64,000 bases of DNA from Spirosoma rhododendri (lineage in GTDB: Bacteria; Bacteroidota; Bacteroidia; Cytophagales; Spirosomataceae). The translations under genes and the position numbers were made by a program. Numbering within the stretch: the stretch's first letter is position 1; the number at the start of each line of letters is the position of its first letter. Positions 18,400-26,983 of the stretch are shown here, one piece after another. The DNA lies in contig NZ_CP051677.1 in NCBI RefSeq assembly GCF_012849055.1, positions 4,603,001-4,667,000 on the forward strand, given 5' to 3'. The notes under the pieces are model-generated. The model was not told where the DNA came from and made no database searches. It saw nothing but the letters and a program-made list of their open reading frames with translations.

Positions 18400-19773
18400 A
18401 TGGAAAGCGAAGCAGCAGTGCCAAAAACCAAAGCCGACGCCCGGCCCTCAACCGCCGTTGGTCGCCCCACCGCCCTCCCCGGCCTCGGTGCTCTCTCAGC
18501 CTTCGGCGGCTATGCGTTTATCGAAAGCTTTATCGACAATTCGCAGAACCTCAACCCCGACCGTAAAGCCCGCAAAAAAATCTACCTCGGCGACGAAACC
18601 AAGGCGAACGAGCGGGCGGTGCTGAAGGAAAAACTCAAGCTCTGGATCGAAGTCCTGCAATCGTCGGACAACCAGAACGAGATGCTCGACACGGCGAACA
18701 AGAAAGCCGCTGAAGTGGAGCAGAATCTCCAGAAAAACCTGCTGACGGCGCTGGAAACGACCCGTGAACTCGAAACGAGCTATCGGGCACTGTCGCTGTT
18801 CTATAAAAATACAGAGGGCGAAAAGCTGTCGAACGTATCGGTGATGAACGCCGGTTTCGATCAGCTGACCGACCTCGATAATCCCCGCTTCATCGACCAC
18901 GTGGCCAACGAGCTGAAGCAGACCTACGACCGGCTCGACCTACGGCAGAACTACTCGCTGCTGGTGGTACCGGGCTACATGGGCTCGAACGCCGTGCTGG
19001 AGAAGTGGGGTAAAATCGCCCACGCCAACAAGGTGACGCTCTTCACCGACTTCGCCGATCTGGAAAGCTCCGACGACGTGATCGACCTGTTCAGCACGGC
19101 AAACATGAGCGGAGCCGAACTGTTCCGATCGAGCATCGTCATGACCTGTAACTGGCTCGTCGGGCGCAGTAAAGTAGCGGAAGTCGGCGAGACCGAGCAC
19201 CTGTACGTGCCACCCTCCGCAGCCCTGGCCGGTAAGATTTACTACACGCTGATGTCGCAGGTAACGGCGGGTAAGAAGCACGGTGGTATGAACGAAGTGC
19301 CGGGCGTGCGGTTCCCGCTGCGTAAAAGCGAACTGTCGGCCGTAGAGCGGCTCAACCTCGTGCCGATGATCGACGAGTACGGCCGGGTAATGGCCTTCGG
19401 CAGCAAGTCGCTCTTCAACGGCGACAACATGGGCTTACAGACCTACTCGGTGGTGCGTGTATTCGACTACATCACGAAAGTGCTGTTCGACTTCCTCAAC
19501 CGCCGGGCGTTCGAAAACTGGAACTCGCTGATCGAAGCCGACCTGCGCCGTCAGATTGCCGGGTTCCTCGACAGCATCAAAGGCCCCGACAAGCTCATCG
19601 ATCAGTTCCGCATCATGCGCCTGGAGCGCGACGATAAAGTGAAAGATCGCATCTACCTCGACATCCGGCTGACGCCGTACTTCCCCGCCAAGAGCTTCGT
19701 AATCCGACTCGACGGTCGCCGGGGCGACGACGTCGAAAGCCCGGAATGGGTATCTGACTACGGTCAGTTGTAG
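18400..19773 (+). CDS. tssC: T6SS sheath large subunit TssC
   Basis: A 457-residue sheath subunit of the Bacteroidota type. Features: GGYAFIESFIDNSQNLNPDR near the N-terminus, a helical insertion (about 65-130), the core DRLDLRQNYSLLVVPGYMGS, and a C-terminal strand region ending FVIRLDGRRGDDVESPEWVS that wraps with TssB in the sheath. Length is normal for subtype iii TssC. A palindromic element and 166 bp separate it from the first tube gene. Confidence 0.9.
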   Translation: MESEAAVPKTKADARPSTAVGRPTALPGLGALSAFGGYAFIESFIDNSQNLNPDRKARKKIYLGDETKANERAVLKEKLKLWIEVLQSSDNQNEMLDTANKKAAEVEQNLQKNLLTALETTRELETSYRALSLFYKNTEGEKLSNVSVMNAGFDQLTDLDNPRFIDHVANELKQTYDRLDLRQNYSLLVVPGYMGSNAVLEKWGKIAHANKVTLFTDFADLESSDDVIDLFSTANMSGAELFRSSIVMTCNWLVGRSKVAEVGETEHLYVPPSAALAGKIYYTLMSQVTAGKKHGGMNEVPGVRFPLRKSELSAVERLNLVPMIDEYGRVMAFGSKSLFNGDNMGLQTYSVVRVFDYITKVLFDFLNRRAFENWNSLIEADLRRQIAGFLDSIKGPDKLIDQFRIMRLERDDKVKDRIYLDIRLTPYFPAKSFVIRLDGRRGDDVESPEWVSDYGQL

Positions 19774-19775
19774 TT

Positions 19776-19890
19776 TTAAACACAGAGGGACGGAGGTCTC
19801 ACGGAGAAAACAGCGAACAGAGAGACGTAATGGCGACAATCATTTATTCTTTCTGTGCGCTCTGTGTAGTCTCGGTTCCTCTGTGTTTAA
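19776..19890. repeat. Palindrome between tssC and tssD
   Basis: Perfect 13-bp ends TTAAACACAGAGG (19776-19788) and CCTCTGTGTTTAA (19878-19890) enclose further weaker pairing (CGGAGGTCTCACGGAG with CTCTGTGTAGTCTCGG). This is a dispersed-repeat style element that might attenuate or stabilise RNA ends, setting tube levels apart from sheath levels. Confidence 0.55.
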
Positions 19891-19939
19891 ATCGTAAACC
19901 CTCACCAATCAATTCATACCTCTTAATCCAGACAACAGC

Positions 19940-20338
19940 ATGCCCTATTCAAGTAAAATCAAACTAGGCGACCAGGAATACGACATTCTTGGCGGAGACA
20001 TCGGCTTCACGCGGAGCGTCGACGTGAAAGGGCGGCCATCCAGCCACGTGATGGGCGGTCAGTTCTCCTTTACGGTCGAAGTGACCGATAAATCAACGCT
20101 GGTCGAGCAAATGGTCAATTCGCAAAATAAGCCGTTTGACAAAGGCGCACTGGAATTCACCGATGCGGGTGATGATGGCGTAACACGCAAGATTGCCTTT
20201 GAAAACGCGTACATCGTCAATTATTCGGAATCGTTTTCGGCAGCTGGTAGTGCCTATACCTGTTCGTTGACCCTGTCGGCTGAGAAGATCACCATTCAGA
20301 CCGCCGTGCTGGACCAACGCTGGCCTAAAAAATCCTAA
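19940..20338 (+). CDS. tssD: T6SS tube protein TssD (Hcp), copy 1
   Basis: A 132-residue protein of the short Bacteroidota TssD family: SSKIKLGDQEYDILGGDIGF, then KGRPSSHVMGGQFSFTVEVT, and a C-terminal LSAEKITIQ strand. It stacks as hexameric rings to form the tube. Followed after 29 bp by a second copy. Confidence 0.9.
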   Translation: MPYSSKIKLGDQEYDILGGDIGFTRSVDVKGRPSSHVMGGQFSFTVEVTDKSTLVEQMVNSQNKPFDKGALEFTDAGDDGVTRKIAFENAYIVNYSESFSAAGSAYTCSLTLSAEKITIQTAVLDQRWPKKS

Positions 20339-20367
20339 TTCTCCTAACCACTAACAGTACCACGATC

Positions 20368-20784
20368 ATGGCAGATGCAGCAGATGTAGGGTTTACATCA
20401 ACGCTTACTATTGGCGCTAACAAATTCGACGTGCTCGGTTTCGGGGCGTCTTTCAGCCGGGATTTCGACCAGAAAGGCCGTCCGTCGTCGGCCGTACGAG
20501 CGGGCGATATGTCTCTCACTATCGAAATCACGGATAGTGGGAATCTGATCGATACGATGATCAATGCTCAGAATAAAGCGATTAATGGAACGATCGAATT
20601 CTGGCAATCGGGCAAAGATGGCGTCTTTCGGAAAGTTGAATTTACGAACGGCTACATTACCAGCTATAAGGAGGGATTCCAGCCTGCTGGTTCCAGCAAT
20701 TTCAGCGCCGACATCTCCATCACCGCAGAGAAGGTTGATGTTGGCGCGGCCAAGTACGACGCGGGCTGGCCGATCAATAGTTAA
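20368..20784 (+). CDS. tssD: T6SS tube protein TssD (Hcp), copy 2
   Basis: A 138-residue paralogue of the preceding gene with the same order of motifs (KFDVLGFGASFSRDFDQKGR, PSSAVRAGDMSLTIEITDS, ISAEKVDVGAAKYDAGW). The two differ clearly over their lengths, so this is an old duplication. The paralogues could form mixed tubes, or one could be an effector-carrying ring. Nine bases before the OmpA gene. Confidence 0.88.
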   Translation: MADAADVGFTSTLTIGANKFDVLGFGASFSRDFDQKGRPSSAVRAGDMSLTIEITDSGNLIDTMINAQNKAINGTIEFWQSGKDGVFRKVEFTNGYITSYKEGFQPAGSSNFSADISITAEKVDVGAAKYDAGWPINS

Positions 20785-20793
20785 AATGTCCGT

Positions 20794-21651
20794 ATGAGCA
20801 GGTTCTGGCCATGGTGGGCAGTACTGGGCGTGTGGGTAACGGGGTCCGTACTGGTCCACCTGTTCTACATCAAACGCATTCGGTTCTCGGCCGAACTGGT
20901 ACTGCCGCCCGTCCGCATTGTCGACGGTACGCAGCTCCGGTTGCGGCTACCCGGCAACCTGTTTCATCAGGGCGAAAGCAATCTGCGCCCCCTGGGTAAT
21001 CGGTCGGCCCTCGACACGCTGGCCGATTACCTCAAACGCAACCCGCGCCGGCTGCTGATCGTGACGGGCTACCACACCCCCACCGAAAGCAGCCAAACAC
21101 TGGCGGGGAACCTCGGCGCGCTGCGGGCGCAGGCCGTGCAAGACTACCTGCTCGACGCGGACGTCCCCGAGGAGCAGCTACAGATTCGGGGGCAACGGGC
21201 CGAGTCGTTTCCGGTCGTGCGCGACTCCACCAGCGCCCTGTCGTTCGCCTTTGTCCCGATCCGCATCGACGCCGACTGGCTGGCGCGGCATCAGTATTAC
21301 GTTGACCTGGTTCACCCGCTTCAGCTGTATTTCCCCACCGGAAGCACTGAATACATCCAAACCCCTGACAATGAACGGTTCGCCCATGAAGCTGTTGCTT
21401 ATCTGCGTATCCACCCGCGCGAACGGCTCCGCATCACGGGCCATACAGATAGCGTGGGTACCGTCGCGGGTAACCTCCGGCTGTCGCGGGCGCGGGCAAT
21501 GGCGGTACGGGATCAGCTCGTAAAACAGGGTGTTTCCAACCGCCAGTTTACGGTGGTGGCGATGGGTGATAAAAACCCCATTGCGCCGAACGCGCTACCC
21601 GAAGGCCGCGAAGCGAACCGGCGCGTAACGCTGGTGGTAGACCAACGCTAG
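20794..21651 (+). CDS. Membrane-anchored protein with two OmpA-like domains
   Basis: A 285-residue protein with one N-terminal membrane segment (WWAVLGVWVTGSVLVHLFY) followed by two OmpA-like folds. The first (about 65-135, LDTLADYLKRNPRRLLIVTG) is degenerate. The second (about 170-283) has the canonical ITGHTDSVGTVAGNLRLSRA with the residues expected to bind peptidoglycan. In other T6SSs an OmpA-like domain on TssL or TagL anchors the machine to the cell wall; this protein probably does that here. ATG 21653 of the next gene follows the stop directly. Confidence 0.75.
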   Translation: MSRFWPWWAVLGVWVTGSVLVHLFYIKRIRFSAELVLPPVRIVDGTQLRLRLPGNLFHQGESNLRPLGNRSALDTLADYLKRNPRRLLIVTGYHTPTESSQTLAGNLGALRAQAVQDYLLDADVPEEQLQIRGQRAESFPVVRDSTSALSFAFVPIRIDADWLARHQYYVDLVHPLQLYFPTGSTEYIQTPDNERFAHEAVAYLRIHPRERLRITGHTDSVGTVAGNLRLSRARAMAVRDQLVKQGVSNRQFTVVAMGDKNPIAPNALPEGREANRRVTLVVDQR

Positions 21652-21652
21652 T

Positions 21653-22144
21653 ATGTTCGATCTGAATCCGTACCACCTCCAGAACGCCAGTCTGTTGCAT
21701 TTCCTGATGCTACAGGGAACGGCTCTGCTGGGGTACCTGATCTTCAGCCGGTATTACGAACAGCGTCTGCGTGACCTGATGACTACCCGGCGACTGTTAC
21801 AGGCCGAGTCTGATGTGATTCAGATCATCGAACCTGAGGTCGAAGAAGTATTCGTCGTGACGCCCGGCAGCGACGACCTGAAGGAGATCGCGGGCGTCAA
21901 CGCGAAAGCCGAAGCCATCCTGAACGGCATCGGCATTTTTCGCTTTGAGCAACTGGCCCAGACGCCCGTCACGACGGTACGCCGGGTGCTGGCCGAACAC
22001 GGACCGCTTTTGTTTACGTACGACCCCGTTACCTGGCCCGGTCAGGCCGGTCTGGCCGCCGACGGACGCTGGGACGAGCTGCGCAGCTGGCAGGAACAGA
22101 TGCGTCGGGGCAACAACCTGGACTATACCCATCTGCTTTCCTGA
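21653..22144 (+). CDS. Membrane protein with helix-hairpin-helix domain
   Basis: A 163-residue protein with an N-terminal hydrophobic helix (about 14-31, LLHFLMLQGTALLGYLIFSR), an acidic linker, and a helix-hairpin-helix-like domain (about 75-120, DDLKEIAGVNAKAEAILNGI then FRFEQLAQTPV) of the kind seen in DUF4332-like proteins. HhH folds usually bind DNA or proteins; here, placed between an OmpA protein and a tiny membrane protein, a structural role at the envelope is more likely. The stop and the next start overlap (TGATG). Confidence 0.65.
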   Translation: MFDLNPYHLQNASLLHFLMLQGTALLGYLIFSRYYEQRLRDLMTTRRLLQAESDVIQIIEPEVEEVFVVTPGSDDLKEIAGVNAKAEAILNGIGIFRFEQLAQTPVTTVRRVLAEHGPLLFTYDPVTWPGQAGLAADGRWDELRSWQEQMRRGNNLDYTHLLS

Positions 22145-22323
22145 TGAATTCGCTAAACCCCTGGGTCGCGCTGTTCGAGATGCTGTTTTTGCTGGGAGCC
22201 GCCTTTACGCTGGGCTGGGGCATCGCTTACCTGCGCTACCGCAAGCCCATGCACACGCAACAGCAGGCGATTGAGCAGTTGCAACAGAAGACCAGCGGCT
22301 TTGCCAATACGAATGATACCTAA
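22144..22323 (+). CDS. 59-residue single-pass membrane protein
   Basis: A small gene starting at ATG 22144 inside the previous stop (TGATG). It reads MNSLNPWVALFEMLFLLGAA at the start, a strongly hydrophobic helix (about 9-29), then a basic/polar tail rich in glutamine, ending at TAA 22321-22323. The overlap and unbroken frame argue that it is real. With the OmpA and HhH proteins it forms a three-gene membrane set directly after the tube genes. Function unknown. Confidence 0.7.
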   Translation: MNSLNPWVALFEMLFLLGAAFTLGWGIAYLRYRKPMHTQQQAIEQLQQKTSGFANTNDT

Positions 22324-22335
22324 CGACGGCTAGTT

Positions 22336-23720
22336 TTGGAAGAAGTACTTCATATCATTACCAATGCATCGCTGATCCAGCAGGAACTTGAGTGGCTGGA
22401 AGCGGTGATCAGTACACGTATGAGTCTGTATTTTCAGACCGAGTGCGACTACGAATCCGTCGAAGATATTCCTATGCCCGATGTTAGCGACGATCCGTCT
22501 CCTTACGGTCGTCTGCTTATCAGCAACGGATTGAACGCCGTCGAACGCCTGGTTCTCATTCTGACGTTGACCCCGCACATCCGCCCGCAACTGCTCGATT
22601 ATTTTTTTGTTCGGAATACCGCTTACGACCGGGGCTTTACCGAATTCGGCGGTATTAAAGGCAAAAATCACAGTGGCTTTCTCCCCACGGGCGAAACGGC
22701 GCTATTCCTGCTGGCAGGCGACGATATCCAACGGCGCATCCGGTTACAAACGATGCTGCTGCATGAGTCGGTCCTCCTGCGAAAGAACATAATCCGGCTG
22801 AGCGTAGCCGATCCTGAAGAACCGGCCTTGAGCGCCCCCCTACTGCTGACACCCGATTATGTCGCTTACTTGACCACCGGCGAATTCAGCAAGCCCAACT
22901 TCAGCCCCGACTTCCCCGCCAGTCTCGTTTTAACCAACATGGACTGGTCCGATCTGGTCATCGAGTCGCACGTGATGGCCGAAGTGATGGAAATCAAATC
23001 GTGGATCGATCAGGCGGATGAATTGATGAAAGACGCGCACCTGAAGAAGTACCTTAAACCGGGATACCGGGCGCTGTTTTATGGCCCTCCCGGCACGGGG
23101 AAGACCTTAACCGCCAGTCTGCTCGGCCGCTCGACCGGGCTGGACGTGTACAAAATCGACCTATCTATGGTCGTGTCGAAGTACATTGGCGAAACTGAGA
23201 AAAACTTAGGGAGAGTTTTCGACGTAGCCCAGAGTCGCAAATGGATTCTTTTCTTTGATGAAGCAGACGCCCTGTTCGGAAAGCGCTCCGAGACCAACTC
23301 GTCCAACGACCGTCATGCCAATCAGGAAGTCGCTTACCTGCTACAGCGCATAGAAGATTTCCCCGGCGTGGTGATTCTGGCCACCAACCTCAAAGACAAC
23401 ATCGACGAGGCCTTCGCGCGTCGCTTTCAGTCGATTATTCACTTCCCCCCCCCAACACCAGCAAGCGCACGCAGCTCTGGAAACAGGCCTTCAACGGCCC
23501 CTATGAATTGGCTAAAGATGTAGACTTTGAGAGCATCGCCGAGAAATATACCATCGCGGGCGGAGCAATCATCAACGTGCTACGCTACTGTGTGCTGGCA
23601 GCGTCGCAACACCACCGCCCCATCCGTCAGGACGATATCCTGACAGGTCTCAAAAAAGAATTCCACAAATCGGGGAAGACGCTGGAAGATATAGCCAAGA
23701 GTACGAATCGACGGTACTAG
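22336..23720 (+). CDS. AAA+ ATPase like eCIS Afp15/Pvc15, frameshifted at poly-C
   Basis: Two frames form one ATPase of about 461 residues. A family-specific N-terminal domain (about 1-215) precedes a single AAA+ module: Walker A GPPGTGKT at 250, Walker B LFFDEADALFGKR with D308, sensor ATNLKDN, and RRFQSIIHF. The frame then breaks in a run of nine C at 23445-23453 and the C-terminal lid continues in another frame (WKQAFNGPYELAKDVDFESI...) to 23720; a tenth C restores it. The first frame alone stops at 23523. No ATG fits the N-terminus well; I use TTG 22336, with ATG 22420 as the alternative. This is the ATPase of extracellular contractile injection systems (Afp15/Pvc15), tied there to cargo loading, and not a normal T6SS part. 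Confidence 0.75.
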
Positions 23721-23836
23721 CGTATCTCAGCCCGCAAATCAATCTAATGTCGCAGCTACCTGACACGGTAACAATTGGCCAATAGTCTGAAAAATATTTG
23801 TCTCTACGGCTCGATTTTTCTGTATCGTTTTGTTAC

Positions 23837-24751
23837 TTAAAATGTCAATTGCTTGTTCGTTTCCAAGTCAAGAGTAATCGCTTTTTTCAAATCTGACAGT
23901 GTCAGATTATTCATCTCTTTCCCCCGGAATGCGTTCGAATCTATGTGAATATCAAAAGAGTTAGACCGACGAAGCCTGGTTTCTCCCTTCTTCTTACTTT
24001 CGCTCTCAAACATATTTTTTTGCGCATTATGAGTCATGTTACCTTTGTGACCTCCGGTTGTATAATCCACGGCGTATAGCATTTTGCCATTTTTCATAGC
24101 CATATCATGTTCGTGAATTGACTCACAACCACATGGCATACTAGGATTTTTATTACAGGCCTGGTTAGTAGAAAATATACTTCTGGTATTCAATTCTTCT
24201 GTTTTACCTAATGTTTTTTCATTCTGTTCAGCCAGCAGTTCGTTGATAAATCCTTTCAAAATCTGATTCTTACCGTTAACTAAAGCGCGGAACTGTTGCT
24301 CTGTATGGGCAGCGGAAACACCCCCAAAAAGTGGATGTTTTCCACCCATGCCTGCACTTTGCAGATGTACCGTAAAGTTCCATCCTCTATGCTTTATGGT
24401 AGCTGCCAATAAATTCTTTTTAGTCCATTTACCCCGTTTCCGTTCTATGCGCAGGGTTCTGGCCGCTCGGCGCATAGCGGATAATTTTGTATGGCCTACC
24501 TTCAGTTTCTCGGATCTATCTTTTAACGTACGCTTCGCTAACTGCGCAACGCTTCGTGCTGCTGGTTCAACGCTGGACCGCTGCTGCATTACGGATTTGA
24601 CTACCGTGTTATTAATGTTAGCCTGCAATTGCCGCTGAGCAACCGCTTGTGCGCGGTTATCGACAAAAAGATTGCTGGTTTGACTGACGCGCTGAATGCT
24701 GTCAGCGCTAGGCCGGCTATTTGCTACTTTAGCTATTCCAAGCGACTTCAT
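23837..24751 (-). CDS. Cargo-like protein with shared N-terminal signature (unknown effector 1)
   Basis: A 304-residue protein I do not recognise. The N-terminus has SIQRVSQTSNLFVDNRAQAV then AQRQLQ, shared in outline with the next gene. A central basic helical region follows (about 90-130). The C-terminal half has cysteines and histidines in CNKNPSMPCGCESIHEHDM, then THNAQKNMFESESKKKG and FDIHIDSN, which could be an enzymatic toxin core, although no known active site is clear. It is AT-rich against its neighbours, a sign of transfer. It converges with the ATPase gene (116-bp gap, no strong hairpin). Confidence 0.65.
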   Translation of the reverse strand: MKSLGIAKVANSRPSADSIQRVSQTSNLFVDNRAQAVAQRQLQANINNTVVKSVMQQRSSVEPAARSVAQLAKRTLKDRSEKLKVGHTKLSAMRRAARTLRIERKRGKWTKKNLLAATIKHRGWNFTVHLQSAGMGGKHPLFGGVSAAHTEQQFRALVNGKNQILKGFINELLAEQNEKTLGKTEELNTRSIFSTNQACNKNPSMPCGCESIHEHDMAMKNGKMLYAVDYTTGGHKGNMTHNAQKNMFESESKKKGETRLRRSNSFDIHIDSNAFRGKEMNNLTLSDLKKAITLDLETNKQLTF

Positions 24752-24883
24752 AGACTACAGATTAAAGCTAACGAGATCATTAAAAAGTATACTTTGCACT
24801 GGGTGCATTCGAACGCATATTTTGCAACGCGTTACTGCTCTGTCTACAACTATCAAAACAGCCGACGTTTTTATCAATGGCAC

Positions 24884-25528
24884 TTAGTTGTGGTTGGCAA
24901 CGGTGTAGGTTCTAGTACCAACAGTAATTGTTTCATCCTTGCTTTGCGGAGTTATTCCTAAACTTGGAAAATATGTAGCTCCAGCCGACTCTATCTTAAT
25001 CTTTCCACTGTATGGTAAACCTAATTTCGAGCAATCAACTGTATTACCTAGTTGACTAAGCCTTTTTTGTAAGATAGCTGTAACCATAGGTTCCGTCAAA
25101 TTAGCCGGGAACATGGTACTCCACTTACATGTATCGCCACCAGCACTGGTAGTCCACCAGATTTGATGAACCGAATTGATACCACCTACTCTTTTCAGAA
25201 GTATAGCTCCGTCTGGCAGCGCACCGTTTGCATACGCATGTAAACCCGTAGGAGCCTGCCCCCCATCAACGCTCATCATGTGCGTTTGTAGATTTTGGGG
25301 AAGCCCCCGCCAGTTCGCACTAGTATGTTTTAGTTTAGCTTTTCCACCTCGCAACTGAACTGTTGCTCCAGGTTGTTTATACCTGTTGGCAACCTCTTGC
25401 AACTTTCGTTGCGTAATCAGCTGCGGCCGATTACTTTCAATCGTTTTAGCTGACTCACTGACCCGTTGAATTGAATTGGCATTAGATAGGCTAGTCGAGC
25501 CTTTTGATAAACCCACAAATGACTTCAT
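24884..25528 (-). CDS. Cargo-like protein with shared N-terminal signature (unknown effector 2)
   Basis: A 214-residue protein starting MKSFVGLSKGS with SIQRVSESAKTIESNRPQLI then TQRKLQEVANR, matching the order of motifs in the gene at 23837-24751. The body (about 75-210) has GLHAYANGALPDGAILLKRV, a pair of tryptophans (HQIWWTTSAGGD) and two cysteines, and looks like a compact secreted enzyme or toxin of unknown kind. AT-rich like its neighbour. The 132-bp gap to effector 1 (24752-24883) has no clear promoter match. No immunity gene is evident. Confidence 0.65.
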   Translation of the reverse strand: MKSFVGLSKGSTSLSNANSIQRVSESAKTIESNRPQLITQRKLQEVANRYKQPGATVQLRGGKAKLKHTSANWRGLPQNLQTHMMSVDGGQAPTGLHAYANGALPDGAILLKRVGGINSVHQIWWTTSAGGDTCKWSTMFPANLTEPMVTAILQKRLSQLGNTVDCSKLGLPYSGKIKIESAGATYFPSLGITPQSKDETITVGTRTYTVANHN

Positions 25529-25580
25529 AAGATTATACTTAAAAATTCATCAAAAAATTACAATCTAACAAAGCAAAAAA

Positions 25581-26063
25581 TCAGCCGCCATTCGCCCGTG
25601 CTCCCATCACATCGGCTTCACGCTCTAACTGAACATTGTCATTAACAGCCATTCCATTCACATCAATAGTAGGCCTAACGCGCCCTTGACGCTGCTGGAC
25701 TACGTGCCAGGCTTCGTGAGCCAGGTGGCGGTCCTGACCCGGAGCCAGGTAGATGTCGCTGCCTTGTGCGTACGCCAGTGCGCCTACCCCAGCCGGCTTT
25801 GCTGAGTTATAGTGCACCCGTACGTCATCCATCGACATGCCGGAAAGCTGCTCGATACCGGCTTTCAGCCCAGCCGGCAACCCCTTCCGCTGGATGATTG
25901 CCCCTTTCAGGATAGCCACCCGCTTTTGCTGCATCACCTGCCGGGGACTCGTGTCGATTTTTGCCTGTAACACGGTGGTCCTCGTTCCACCGCTCGACGG
26001 CGATGATGCCGGGGAAACAGTGCGGGCATGAGCAGGCTGGTAAGTACTGGACGGGTATGACAT
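25581..26063 (-). CDS. DUF4157 protein with HEAWH motif
   Basis: A 160-residue protein with a Ser/Pro/Thr-rich N-terminus (about 1-35), a basic glutamine-rich segment (SPRQVMQQKRVAILKGAIIQ) and a DUF4157 domain (about 60-155). The domain carries HEAWHVVQQ at 116-124 and LEREAD at 146-151, the layout of a zinc metallopeptidase (HExxH with a downstream glutamate). DUF4157 is strongly linked to extracellular contractile injection systems as payload or payload module. GC content is back to the local average. It may be a stand-alone protease that processes cargo, or itself a payload. Confidence 0.85.
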   Translation of the reverse strand: MSYPSSTYQPAHARTVSPASSPSSGGTRTTVLQAKIDTSPRQVMQQKRVAILKGAIIQRKGLPAGLKAGIEQLSGMSMDDVRVHYNSAKPAGVGALAYAQGSDIYLAPGQDRHLAHEAWHVVQQRQGRVRPTIDVNGMAVNDNVQLEREADVMGARANGG

Positions 26064-26204
26064 AGGTGATCGACGGGTTTCAAAACCGTGTTGACAAGGT
26101 TGTCAAAAGAACCCGTCCCGGCAAGCGGTCATCCTCACTTTTCAAACAAACGGCAGGTAAATTATTTACTCATAATCAGCTATTTACTGAGCGGACCTTT
26201 CCTG

Positions 26205-26212
26205 TATCTTTG
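26205..26212 (+). promoter_or_regulatory. TAnnTTTG box of the J-domain-like gene
   Basis: TATCTTTG at 26205-26212 matches the Bacteroidota -7 element exactly and lies only six bases before ATG 26219, so the message may be almost leaderless. The -33 side shows only a weak TTTAC. Confidence 0.5.
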
Positions 26213-26218
26213 GTAACC

Positions 26219-26953
26219 ATGATCGCTCAACACACCACGCTTACACTCCACCCCGCCACCGCACAACTACTGGCGCAGATTCGGGCGCTGGAGGACACGG
26301 TAGCCCAACTGGAGACAGACAAAGCAGGGTGTCAGTACCAGATCGAGCAGTATTACCGGCTGCTGCGGGGGCAGGTGGGCGATCTGCTGACGCAGCTGCT
26401 GGCGGTGCAATTGCAGCTTGCGCAGCGACGGGCGTGGCAGACGGGTCGGCGAAGTGATGCGGAAGCCGCGCGGGGTTGGCAGGAACGGCTCGACAAAACC
26501 AACCAGGTTATCCAAGATGCCATTGCGCATCAGCCGGTCGACCTGGCGGAAACGGCGCAGCATGAACTCAAGCGGCTCTACCGGCAGGCCGTTACGCTGG
26601 CCCACCCCGACCGGCACGCGGCCGACCCCAACCGTATGGCGCAGGCAACGGCTTTTATGATGCAGCTCAACGATGCCTACCAACGACAGGACTTACCCAC
26701 CGTCCGGCGGCTGGTGCAGGACCTGACCACCGGGCGGCTGTTTCTCATGCAGGACGACACGGCGTACAGCGTCGATGCACTCCAGCAGTGGCTACAGCGG
26801 CTCACCGATCGGCAGCAGGCGTTGCAGGCCGAAATTCAGCAACTAAAAGCCGAATCAGCGTACCAGTACATGACCGACGGGACGGACCTGACGGCGCATT
26901 TTGCCCGGATGCACAGGGAGTTAACGCAGCAGCTGGCGCAGTTGCAACGGTAG
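26219..26953 (+). CDS. Coiled-coil protein with J-domain-like segment
   Basis: A 244-residue helical protein. The first 110 residues are coiled coil (LLAQIRALEDTVAQLETDKA). A J-domain-like segment follows at about 115-165, with HPDRH at 129-133, the core of DnaJ-type co-chaperones, preceded by ELKRLYRQAVTLA. A C-terminal coiled coil ends the protein. The frame is open to 26066, but ATG 26219 sits at a promoter box and begins the conserved helical part. It heads the vWA/PP2C/kinase run (30 bp to the vWA start), suggesting a chaperone or scaffold role in it. Confidence 0.7.
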   Translation: MIAQHTTLTLHPATAQLLAQIRALEDTVAQLETDKAGCQYQIEQYYRLLRGQVGDLLTQLLAVQLQLAQRRAWQTGRRSDAEAARGWQERLDKTNQVIQDAIAHQPVDLAETAQHELKRLYRQAVTLAHPDRHAADPNRMAQATAFMMQLNDAYQRQDLPTVRRLVQDLTTGRLFLMQDDTAYSVDALQQWLQRLTDRQQALQAEIQQLKAESAYQYMTDGTDLTAHFARMHRELTQQLAQLQR

Positions 26954-26983
26954 GGCAACCGCCGTAACTTGCGTACTACCGCC

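Noticed and set aside
24629..24961. Plus-strand open frame of 110 codons opposite the cargo genes
   Set aside because: It bridges the ends of two minus-strand genes with no domain; the minus-strand frames share a signature.
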